Below, piece after piece: positions 1 through 6,084 of a stretch of DNA of 6,577 nucleotides. Numbering within the stretch: the first letter of the stretch is position 1; each line of letters opens with the position of its first letter. Source of the DNA: Bacteroidota bacterium (lineage in GTDB: Bacteria > Bacteroidota > Ignavibacteria > Ignavibacteriales > Melioribacteraceae). The stretch lies in assembly GCA_021786655.1 (NCBI GenBank), contig JAJYMU010000190.1:1-6577 (forward strand), given 5' to 3'. Both the position numbers and the translations under genes were made by a program. The notes below the pieces were generated by a model, which saw only the letters and a list, made by a program, of their open reading frames with translations, had not been told where the DNA came from and ran no database searches.

Positions 1-1
1 T

Positions 2-325
2 TTCTTCGCGGCAATAATAATTTCCGATTTTCTCTTTATCATAAGCGCGCTAAACTTGGTTAGCATGTCGTTACCGGGTCCATACACCTTTGTTTGGATA
101 ATGGCTTTCATACTTTTCATTTTTGAAATTACCCTCGCAATTTCATTCGACCGTGAAGACAGCGCCTCAAAAATATGGTTGATTATCATCATGTACTTTT
201 CTTACTGCCAACTTTGGATTTATATTGTTCTCAAAGCCGCCTACTCTGATTACATCAAAAAGGAAAAGCGGACTTGGGCAAAAACAGTTCGCTTTGACTT
301 GGATCAAACGAACAGTAAACCATAA
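2..325 (+). CDS. C-terminal end of a polytopic membrane protein, probably a family 2 glycosyltransferase (5' partial)
   Basis: The frame is open from the first bases of the window to the TAA at 323-325, giving 107 residues with no need for an internal start, so this is the tail of a larger gene beginning to the left. The TTG at 56 and the ATG at 65 are probably internal codons. Three hydrophobic segments are visible at about residues 1-19, 27-48 and 58-80, followed by a short basic cytoplasmic tail (KKEKRTWAKTVRF, 86-98). A cluster of C-terminal membrane helices followed by a tail with a W-x-K-T-x-R pattern is typical of processive family 2 glycosyltransferases of the PgaC/IcaA or cellulose synthase-like kind, which polymerise and move a polysaccharide across the inner membrane. 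The catalytic domain (DxD, QxxRW) lies outside the window, so the assignment is an inference; another polytopic membrane protein is possible. A gene for an outer-membrane barrel follows on the same strand after 62 bp. Confidence 0.55.
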   Translation, partial: FFAAIIISDFLFIISALNLVSMSLPGPYTFVWIMAFILFIFEITLAISFDREDSASKIWLIIIMYFSYCQLWIYIVLKAAYSDYIKKEKRTWAKTVRFDLDQTNSKP

Positions 326-326
326 T
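299..326 (+). promoter_or_regulatory. Weak candidate promoter for the beta-barrel gene
   Basis: TTGGAT (299-304) and CATAAT (321-326) are spaced by 16 bp and resemble sigma-70 -35 and -10 boxes, the -10 being the better match. They overlap the end of the upstream gene and lie about 60 bp before the barrel gene's start. A Bacteroidetes-type -7 look-alike, TATATTTC (330-337), lies just downstream without a clear -33 partner. The region is AT-rich, so either could be chance, and the barrel gene may instead be read through from the upstream gene. Confidence 0.15.
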
Positions 327-375
327 AGATATATTTCGTGCGCAGATAAACGAACGAATATAATTGATTAACAGC

Positions 376-380
376 AAGGA
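376..380 (+). promoter_or_regulatory. Ribosome binding site that sets the TTG start of the beta-barrel gene
   Basis: AAGGA lies 7 nt before the TTG at 388. This spacing supports the TTG at 388 as start over the in-frame TTG at 364, which has no purine-rich site at a useful distance. Starting at 388 also puts the two lysines and the hydrophobic core of the signal peptide directly at the N terminus. Confidence 0.6.
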
Positions 381-387
381 ATTAGAA

Positions 388-1635
388 TTGAAAAAAATAT
401 TTTTTGATGCTGCATTGATTCTTATGACGGCATTAGCATCTTTGTCTTTCGCCCAATTTGAAGGTTACGGTTCCATAACTGCCGGGTACAACAAAAATCC
501 GTTGAACAATTACCAAACAGTCGGTGATCAAACTAAACAGACTTATTTGGAGCTGAAATACAACAAAGAATTTCCGAAATCGCAGTTGAATTTTTCTTAC
601 GTGAGCGGATTGATGTTGTTCAACGAATTTACCGACAGAAATTTTTATGAACATACCTTCAGCGCAAATTACCAACTCAATTTTGAAAAGCAATCAAATG
701 GTTCCGAAACGGAAGACACAACTGAAAACGAGAACGATTCCGATGAAATTTATAACACTATGCTGTTTGGCATTGCATTAAACTCACGTATGGATAAAAC
801 CGCTCACCAAGATTTTGACAACTATGGGCTTGCTTTGAATTTTCTCTACAAGTATATAACAAACCCGGACTTTAATCTTAGCATTTCTAACTCACTGGCT
901 TACAGAAGCTATACTTACATTGAAGATTTATCCAACGTAACAGACTTGCTTTCATTTGAGGCTGGAAAAACAACGGGCTCAGGAATGATCTACGGTATTA
1001 ATTTGAGCGGCGGATTTAAGTACTACACTCAAACTTATTACGACACAACTAAGTACGAACAGGTAAGAAATTTCAATTCAAAATCTCAAGGCAAAGGGAA
1101 GCCGGGTTCGAACGTTGCATCGAACAAAAAGATTTTAATTACTCCTCAATCCAACGGTACGTATCAAATAGCGTTCGGTATTTATGCAAAGCAAGTCTGG
1201 TCAAATAATTCATTCCAGGCAAACGCTCTTTATCGATATAACATTCGTTCTCAAAACCGGTATCTTACTCAATACGTTAACACTTCGTTTCTTTCTGAAG
1301 ATATTTACAACGACTTTTTTTCCTACGAAGGACCCGAAGCCGCCGTTAAGTTCACTCAATCATTACCGATTGGAATGAAGCTTACCCTAGATGGACTGCT
1401 TCAGTATAAAAAATATACAGCGCCGGCGTTGGATCTTGCCGGCAACCAAATTGACGGCAACCGTCATGACATGCATTCCTACGTAGAAATAAATCTCTCC
1501 AGATATTTTGATTTGGGAAATGATTTTGGTTTTGACATCACATTGACCAGCGGATTCTTGCGAAACCAATCGAACGACGACTATAATGACTTCTCATCAT
1601 ATTTCGCAGCGATTGGCATTGGGGTTGGATTTTAG
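388..1635 (+). CDS. Exported outer-membrane beta-barrel protein of unknown family
   Basis: The product is 415 residues from the TTG at 388. It opens with a signal peptide: lysines at 2-3, a hydrophobic stretch at about 4-19 and a likely signal peptidase I cut after SFA at residue 22, leaving Q23 as the mature N terminus. The mature part has no long hydrophobic helix. It shows many short alternating polar/aromatic stretches rich in Tyr, Phe, Asn and Gly, and ends in Gly-Val-Gly-Phe. A terminal Phe after a last beta strand is the usual recognition signal for BAM-dependent insertion, so outer-membrane location is well supported. The length would fit roughly 14-16 strands, an estimate by eye. Two loop-like insertions stand out: an acidic, Asn/Ser/Thr-rich one at residues 103-120 (8 acidic of 18) and a Lys/Gly/Ser-rich one at 231-248. 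I do not recognise the family. Position after a probable glycosyltransferase makes a role in polysaccharide export or attachment conceivable, but nothing in the protein shows it; a general porin or surface protein is equally possible. Confidence 0.8.
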   Translation: MKKIFFDAALILMTALASLSFAQFEGYGSITAGYNKNPLNNYQTVGDQTKQTYLELKYNKEFPKSQLNFSYVSGLMLFNEFTDRNFYEHTFSANYQLNFEKQSNGSETEDTTENENDSDEIYNTMLFGIALNSRMDKTAHQDFDNYGLALNFLYKYITNPDFNLSISNSLAYRSYTYIEDLSNVTDLLSFEAGKTTGSGMIYGINLSGGFKYYTQTYYDTTKYEQVRNFNSKSQGKGKPGSNVASNKKILITPQSNGTYQIAFGIYAKQVWSNNSFQANALYRYNIRSQNRYLTQYVNTSFLSEDIYNDFFSYEGPEAAVKFTQSLPIGMKLTLDGLLQYKKYTAPALDLAGNQIDGNRHDMHSYVEINLSRYFDLGNDFGFDITLTSGFLRNQSNDDYNDFSSYFAAIGIGVGF

Positions 1636-1638
1636 ATT

Positions 1639-1658
1639 CTTCGTCAATAAAGACGTAG
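1639..1658. terminator. Possible weak hairpin at the convergent gene junction
   Basis: CTTCGTC (1639-1645) and GACGTAG (1652-1658) can pair over 6 of 7 positions around an AATAAA loop. On the plus strand the stem is followed by TTTCTC, a poor U-tract, and on the minus strand by an A-rich run. It sits in the 39 bp between the stop codons of the barrel gene and trpA, where a terminator for both is expected, but stem and U-tract are weak. Confidence 0.2.
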
Positions 1659-1674
1659 TTTCTCGAGTTAATTC

Positions 1675-2460
1675 CTACTTCGCACACGCTGCGCTTAATG
1701 ATTTTACAAACTCCCCTACTTCGGAGAACGATTTTGCCTCGCTAATTTTTTTAATGACTGCGCTGCCCACAATTACGCCGTCGCAGTAAGGCGCAAACGT
1801 TTTAATGTTCTCCGCATTTGCAATTCCGAAACCGATAAGCATTTTGTTTTTGTTAACAAGTGAGTATGTCCGTTCCAAATTTTTCAGAACGTTTTCGTCA
1901 AAATTACTTTTGATTCCGGTTGTTCCGGTAACGCTAACGCAGTAAACAAATCCTTCGCTTTGCTGATCAATAGCTTTAATCCGTTCATCGGAAGACGTTG
2001 GAGTTGTTAACAGAATCTTTTCGAAATTCTTAAAATCATCGGCATAAAATGATTCATATTCTTCCAGTGGAACATCAGGTACAATTAAACCGGAAACGCC
2101 GGAAGACTGTGCGTCTTTGCAAAAATTTTTGATACCATATTTTAAAATTGGATTTGCATAACCCATCAGTATCAACGGCTTGTCAGTCTTAACGCTGATT
2201 TTGTCGCAATAATAAAAAACATCTTTGAGCGTTATACCATTTTCAAGAGCGGCTTGAGATGACGCTTGAATTACCGGACCGTCCGCCAGCGGATCGGAAA
2301 ACGGAATTCCGATTTCCAGCATGTCTGCACCGCTATCCAATACTGTTGTCGCCAGTTCGACAAAGTTTTCTTTTTCCGGAAATCCCGTGGTGAGAAAAAT
2401 CGAAAGCGCTTTTCTGCCCGACTTATTTACTTGTTCAATGTGTTCTAAAATTTTCTTCAT
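1675..2460 (-). CDS. trpA: Tryptophan synthase alpha chain
   Basis: The 261-residue product matches the usual length of TrpA (about 260-270). TrpA cleaves indole-3-glycerol phosphate to glyceraldehyde-3-phosphate and indole, which is channelled to the beta chain in the cytoplasmic alpha2-beta2 complex. It is a TIM barrel. The signature LEIGIPFSDPLADGP at residues 48-62 contains both catalytic acids, Glu49 and Asp60, at the same numbers as in the enterobacterial enzyme. Phosphate-binding segments are seen at GFGIANAENI (210-219) and DGVIVGSAVIK (227-237), and the VTGTTG loop at 177-182. The ATG at 2460 overlaps the trpB stop as ATGA (4 nt), and a GGTGAG-type site (2469-2474) lies 8 nt upstream of it inside trpB, so translation is probably coupled to trpB. 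It is the last gene of the operon; stop is TAG. No damaged motif is seen. Confidence 0.97.
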   Translation of the reverse strand: MKKILEHIEQVNKSGRKALSIFLTTGFPEKENFVELATTVLDSGADMLEIGIPFSDPLADGPVIQASSQAALENGITLKDVFYYCDKISVKTDKPLILMGYANPILKYGIKNFCKDAQSSGVSGLIVPDVPLEEYESFYADDFKNFEKILLTTPTSSDERIKAIDQQSEGFVYCVSVTGTTGIKSNFDENVLKNLERTYSLVNKNKMLIGFGIANAENIKTFAPYCDGVIVGSAVIKKISEAKSFSEVGEFVKSLSAACAK

Positions 2461-3668
2461 AAAACTTTCTCACCGATTTGACTGATAATTGTATTCAAGT
2501 CCTTATCGCCTCTACCGCTGATATTCACGGCGACGAGTTCATCTTTGTTTGTTGTCGGCATCAGCTTGTTCAAATACGCAATCGCGTGCGCGGTTTCAAG
2601 CGCCGGAAGAATCCCTTCCAGCTTGGAAAGCTGAAGCGTCGCATCAAGCGCTTCGTTATCCGTCACAGATGCATACTTAACGCGCTCAATATCTTTCAGC
2701 AAACTATGTTCGGGTCCAACTCCGGGATAATCGAGTCCAGCAGAAATTGAATGTACTGCGGAGATTTGTCCGTTAGCGTCTTGCAGTAGATAGGTTTTCA
2801 TTCCTTGAAAAACGCCCGGCTCACCAAGCGTTAGTGTCGCGCAATGCTTTCCAGAATCCAAACCGTAACCAGCAGCTTCTACTCCAATTAGTTTTACGTT
2901 TTCATCGTCAATGAAAGGATAAAAAATTCCAATCGCGTTTGAGCCGCCGCCGACACATGCAACAACATAATCCGGCAAACGGTTCTCAAAACTTTTTATC
3001 TGTTCTTTTGTCTCAGCGCCAATCACGGATTGAAAATCGCGCACAATCATCGGATACGGATGCGGACCGACGACAGAACCGATTATGTAATGCGTGTCCG
3101 AAACATTTGTAACCCAATCACGGATCGCTTCGTTGGTTGCGTCCTTTAAAGTTTTGCTGCCGGATTTAACCGGAATGACTTCAGCGCCGAGCATTTTCAT
3201 TCTGAATACGTTAAGTTTCTGCCGCTCGATGTCAACTTCGCCCATGTACACAACACATTCCAAACCGAACTTTGCGCAAACTGTCGCAGTTGCAACTCCA
3301 TGTTGACCCGCGCCGGTCTCAGCAATAATTCTTGTCTTGCCGAGTTTCTTCGCGAGAAGAATTTGTCCGAGTGCGTTATTTAATTTATGCGCTCCGGTGT
3401 GACACAAGTCTTCCCGTTTCAAATAAATTTTTGCTTTACCATAATGATCGGTTAAACGTTTTGCAAAAGTGAGAGGTGTCGGTCTTCCGTTGTATTCTCT
3501 CTGCAACAAATCTAGTTCATCTTGAAATTCTTTTTCTTGTCTCGCCGCTCGGTAAAGTTTTTCCAATTCATCGAGTGCAGAGATCAAAGTCTCCGGCACG
3601 AACTTGCCGCCGTAGATTCCAAACTTTCCATTGGCATCTGGAAAATTATAAGCTGTTTGCGTTTTCAT
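2457..3668 (-). CDS. trpB: Tryptophan synthase beta chain
   Basis: The 403-residue protein fits the standard TrpB1 class (about 390-410 residues), the form that pairs with TrpA; it lacks the length and divergence of the TrpB2 class. This PLP enzyme condenses indole with L-serine to give L-tryptophan. The PLP-binding lysine is Lys95 in HTGAHKLNNALGQ (90-102). The catalytic glutamate is Glu117 in AETGAGQHGVATA (116-128), and the PLP phosphate loop is GGGSNAIG (240-247). The C-terminal SGRGDKD (384-390) is also typical. The N-terminal FGIYGGKFVPE (16-26) matches the family start, supporting the ATG at 3668. This start lies 23 nt inside the end of the preceding DAHP synthase gene. The stop TGA overlaps the trpA ATG. 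Intact, and very probably made in equal amounts with TrpA. Confidence 0.98.
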   Translation of the reverse strand: MKTQTAYNFPDANGKFGIYGGKFVPETLISALDELEKLYRAARQEKEFQDELDLLQREYNGRPTPLTFAKRLTDHYGKAKIYLKREDLCHTGAHKLNNALGQILLAKKLGKTRIIAETGAGQHGVATATVCAKFGLECVVYMGEVDIERQKLNVFRMKMLGAEVIPVKSGSKTLKDATNEAIRDWVTNVSDTHYIIGSVVGPHPYPMIVRDFQSVIGAETKEQIKSFENRLPDYVVACVGGGSNAIGIFYPFIDDENVKLIGVEAAGYGLDSGKHCATLTLGEPGVFQGMKTYLLQDANGQISAVHSISAGLDYPGVGPEHSLLKDIERVKYASVTDNEALDATLQLSKLEGILPALETAHAIAYLNKLMPTTNKDELVAVNISGRGDKDLNTIISQIGEKVL

Positions 3669-4686
3669 ATAACTTCATTTCCTTATTTACAATTGGAGCC
3701 AATTCATTCAATTTGTTCAACAGCTCCTTAAATTTTTTCGGCGTTAACGATTGATATCCGTCCGACAAAGCATTCTCGGGATCGTTGTGAACTTCAATCA
3801 TTAGTCCGTCCGCACCGCATGCGATTGCCGCTAACGACATCTGCGGAACTTTATCCCAAATACCAACCCCATGGGACGGATCAACAATGACGGGCAAATG
3901 CGACCATTGCTTGATAACCGGAACCGCGTTCAGGTCCAGCGTGTTACGTGTTGATGTTTCGAAAGTTCTAATTCCCCGTTCGCAAAGAATAATATTATAG
4001 TTGCTTTGCGCGGCGATGTATTCTGCGCTGAGAAGAAGATCTTCAACGGTGGCAGACATTCCGCGTTTCAGCAGAACCGGTTTCTGTGTTGCGCCAATTT
4101 CTTCCAGCAAAGAATAATTCTGCATGTTGCGCGCGCCGATTTGAATTATATCTGCGACTTCACAAACCGACTGAAGCGATTGAGAGTTCATCACCTCGGT
4201 AACTATCTTAAGACCGAATTTTTGTTTAACCTCGTCAAGAATTTCCAAACCTTTTTCTTTCAATCCTTGAAACGTGTACGGGCTAGAGCGCGGTTTGTAG
4301 GCGCCGGCACGAAAGAAATTTATTCCCATTTCTTTGAGCTGTCCGGCAATTTCAAATGTCTGTTCACGGTTTTCAACGGAACATGGTCCCGCAATTATAA
4401 ACAGTTCTTTACCGCCAACTGTTGGCCCGCCGAAATCAATTATTGTGTCGTTGCTCTTCATTTGTCGGCTGACGAGCTTAAACTTTTTTGACACGCGCAC
4501 AACTTCTTGCACCGAATGCATCATCTGAAAATCTTCTTCCTTCAGCAAATGAGTTGCACCTGTAATTCCGATTGCAAGTTTTGAGCTGCCTGGAATTTCG
4601 TGCGGTGTGCAGCTAAACTCAATGATTTTTTCTTTTACTTTATTTATATCTTCTCGAGGCGACTCGAGTCCCATGATAATCAGCAT
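3646..4686 (-). CDS. aroF: 3-deoxy-7-phosphoheptulonate (DAHP) synthase with N-terminal regulatory domain
   Basis: The product is 346 residues and catalyses the entry step of the shikimate pathway, condensing phosphoenolpyruvate and erythrose-4-phosphate to DAHP. The layout is that of the type I-beta enzymes such as Thermotoga DAHP synthase: a ferredoxin-like/ACT-like domain at about 1-70, beginning MLIIM, then a TIM barrel. Conserved segments are AGPCSVE (99-105; metal ligand Cys102), FRAGAYKPRSSPYTFQG (125-141; substrate Lys131), QIGARNMQN (182-190), LKRGMSAT (206-213), ERGIRTFE (236-243), VDPSHGVG (268-275; His272), IEVH (297-300; Glu298) and the acid at SDG (308-310). In related enzymes the N-terminal domain carries feedback inhibition by aromatic amino acids, so allosteric control is likely; the effector cannot be read from sequence. 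The gene lies between trpF and trpB, overlapping trpF by 7 nt (ATGCTGA) and trpB by 23 nt. This placement suggests it serves tryptophan synthesis. The symbol aroF is conventional for this family; aroG or aroA(II) are also used. Confidence 0.95.
   Translation of the reverse strand: MLIIMGLESPREDINKVKEKIIEFSCTPHEIPGSSKLAIGITGATHLLKEEDFQMMHSVQEVVRVSKKFKLVSRQMKSNDTIIDFGGPTVGGKELFIIAGPCSVENREQTFEIAGQLKEMGINFFRAGAYKPRSSPYTFQGLKEKGLEILDEVKQKFGLKIVTEVMNSQSLQSVCEVADIIQIGARNMQNYSLLEEIGATQKPVLLKRGMSATVEDLLLSAEYIAAQSNYNIILCERGIRTFETSTRNTLDLNAVPVIKQWSHLPVIVDPSHGVGIWDKVPQMSLAAIACGADGLMIEVHNDPENALSDGYQSLTPKKFKELLNKLNELAPIVNKEMKLYENANSL
3680..3684 (-). promoter_or_regulatory. Ribosome binding site for trpB inside the DAHP synthase gene
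   Basis: On the minus strand AAGGA lies 11 nt before the trpB ATG at 3668, within the last codons of the DAHP synthase gene. The nearer ATG at 3678 is in the DAHP synthase frame and is not a trpB start. Spacing is slightly long but no better site exists. Confidence 0.45.
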
Positions 4687-5300
4687 TGATTACTCCTTAG
4701 TTCGTTAAATCGTTTTAGAAATTCTATTACCTTTTGTTTGTCTTTCTTACCCGGCAATGATTCCAGCGATGACGAAAGGTCAATCGCTGCCGGTTTTATT
4801 TCGTTGAAAATGATGTCGAGCTTATCGATTGTTATTCCGCCGGAAAGAATTATTCTGCTCCTTAACTTCTCCGGGATCAAATTCCAATCGAATGATTTTC
4901 CCGTTCCGCCAATTTGATCGGATGAAAAAGTGTCTAGCATGATTCCGCAATTTTTAAAAGTGTCAACCGTTCTCCAATCGAAGTTATTGTCTATACTAAA
5001 TGATTTGATGACCGGATAATTTATTCTTTCGATGTACTCCGGTGATTCGTCTCCGTGAAGCTGAATTGCGTTTAATCCAATCTGTTTTGTCGCTCGATTA
5101 ACTTTTTCCGCCACTTCGTTTACAAACACGCCAACTTTGAAAACAAAAGGTGGCAGCTGTTTCGAAATCGATTCGGCGCTTTCGAATGAGATGTACCTTT
5201 TACTTCTTTCGTAAAAGATGAACCCGATTGCATCCGCGCCGTATTCACAACACAGCAATGCATCTTCAATATTAGTGATTCCGCAAATCTTAACTTTCAT
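4680..5300 (-). CDS. trpF: Phosphoribosylanthranilate isomerase
   Basis: The protein has 206 residues from the ATG at 5300, the normal size for monofunctional TrpF. It performs the Amadori rearrangement of N-(5-phosphoribosyl)anthranilate to CdRP, the step between TrpD and TrpC. The N terminus MKVKICGIT contains the catalytic general base Cys6. The general acid is Asp123 in IMLDTFS (121-127). Other family segments are QLHGDE (80-85), GGTGKSFDW (131-139) and the phosphate-binding LSGGIT (152-157). A longer reading from the ATG at 5339 would add 13 residues before the conserved KICGIT start and deepen the overlap with trpC, so it is rejected. Its start overlaps the trpC end by 11 nt, with only a weak GGATGG site 7 nt upstream, which points to coupled translation. 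The segment near 173-180 reads SSSLES where many relatives have an SSGVES-like motif, a mild deviation. Confidence 0.95.
   Translation of the reverse strand: MKVKICGITNIEDALLCCEYGADAIGFIFYERSKRYISFESAESISKQLPPFVFKVGVFVNEVAEKVNRATKQIGLNAIQLHGDESPEYIERINYPVIKSFSIDNNFDWRTVDTFKNCGIMLDTFSSDQIGGTGKSFDWNLIPEKLRSRIILSGGITIDKLDIIFNEIKPAAIDLSSSLESLPGKKDKQKVIEFLKRFNELRSNQC
4693..4698 (-). promoter_or_regulatory. Strong ribosome binding site of the DAHP synthase gene
   Basis: AAGGAG, the full anti-Shine-Dalgarno complement core, lies 6 nt before the ATG at 4686 within the last codons of trpF. It supports the ATG at 4686 rather than the in-frame ATG at 4674. It is among the best sites in the window, so the gene may be translated well independently of trpF. 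Confidence 0.75.
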
Positions 5301-6084
5301 GTTTGCACCATCCAGCAAATTCTTTGAGAGACTTTTCAATATTATCCGACTTCATAAAATGTTCGCCGACGAGGACAGCATTCACATTTATTTTTTTAAG
5401 TTGATCCAGCACTACTTCTGAATTAATGCCGCTCTCGGAGACAATCAAAACATCATGAGGAAGTTGTTTCACAATTTCTTCGGTCGTTTTAATATTAACC
5501 TTAAACGTTTCCAGATCACGATTGTTAATGCCGATAATTTTGTTTTGCGTGAAATCAATTTTCTCGAGTTGCATAACTGAATGGAGTTCTAGCAAAACTT
5601 CCAAATCGTTTTCTTCGGCCACAATGGTTAGTTCGTTAATTTGTTGGGTGGACAACGTTTCAGCGATTAGTAAAACCGCATCGGCTCCGTGTGCTTTCGC
5701 TTCAAGAATCTGAAACTCATCAATAATAAAATCTTTTCTAAGCAGCGGAACAGTTTTAATATTGGCTATGTCTCTTAAGAATGAAATATCCCCTTGAAAA
5801 AATTGTTCGTCGGTCAAAACTGATATTGCGTCGGCTCCGCATTTCATATAGTTTTTTCCGATTGCAGCATGATCAAAATCGTTTTTCAAAATTCCTTTGG
5901 AAGGACTCGCCTTTTTTACTTCTGCTATAATGTTGATTTTTGTTTTGTCGCTCAATGCGTTTTCCAAACTGAGCCTTCTTTTACCATACATATCAGCGCT
6001 GCGAAAACTTTCTCGTGTAAATTTGCTGTGAAGCTCTGAGACTTCCTCTTTCTTCACATCCAATATTTTTTGAAGGAAGCTCAT
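5290..6084 (-). CDS. trpC: Indole-3-glycerol phosphate synthase
   Basis: The product is 264 residues, normal for a stand-alone TrpC not fused to TrpF. It decarboxylates and closes CdRP to indole-3-glycerol phosphate, the substrate of TrpA. It is a TIM barrel with all expected segments: IIAEVKKASPSKG (52-64) with Glu55 and Lys57, LRKDFIIDEFQI (115-126) with catalytic Lys117, LLELH (164-168) with Glu166 (usually LVEVH), GINNRDL (185-191), VSESGI (215-220) and VLVGEHFMKS near the end. The start at 6084 gives MSFLQKILDVKKEEV, the usual family N terminus, overlaps the trpD stop as ATGA and has a GGAGAG site 8 nt upstream. The longer frame to an ATG at 6171 would add 29 residues that are trpD read in another frame and is rejected. 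Confidence 0.96.
   Translation of the reverse strand: MSFLQKILDVKKEEVSELHSKFTRESFRSADMYGKRRLSLENALSDKTKINIIAEVKKASPSKGILKNDFDHAAIGKNYMKCGADAISVLTDEQFFQGDISFLRDIANIKTVPLLRKDFIIDEFQILEAKAHGADAVLLIAETLSTQQINELTIVAEENDLEVLLELHSVMQLEKIDFTQNKIIGINNRDLETFKVNIKTTEEIVKQLPHDVLIVSESGINSEVVLDQLKKINVNAVLVGEHFMKSDNIEKSLKEFAGWCKHES

Noticed and set aside
56..325. Small 89-residue membrane protein starting at the TTG at 56
   Set aside because: The same frame is open and hydrophobic to the window edge, so this is better read as the end of a larger gene.
364..1635. Barrel gene starting at the TTG at 364
   Set aside because: It would put eight charged or polar residues (with two Glu) ahead of the signal peptide and has no ribosome binding site; 388 has AAGGA at 7 nt.
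4006..4491. 161-codon plus-strand open frame
   Set aside because: It lies wholly antisense to the conserved DAHP synthase gene, has biased composition and shows no recognisable motif; it is a shadow of the real gene.
4680..5339. Longer trpF starting at 5339
   Set aside because: TrpF proteins begin just before KICGIT; the longer start would overlap trpC by 50 nt without need.
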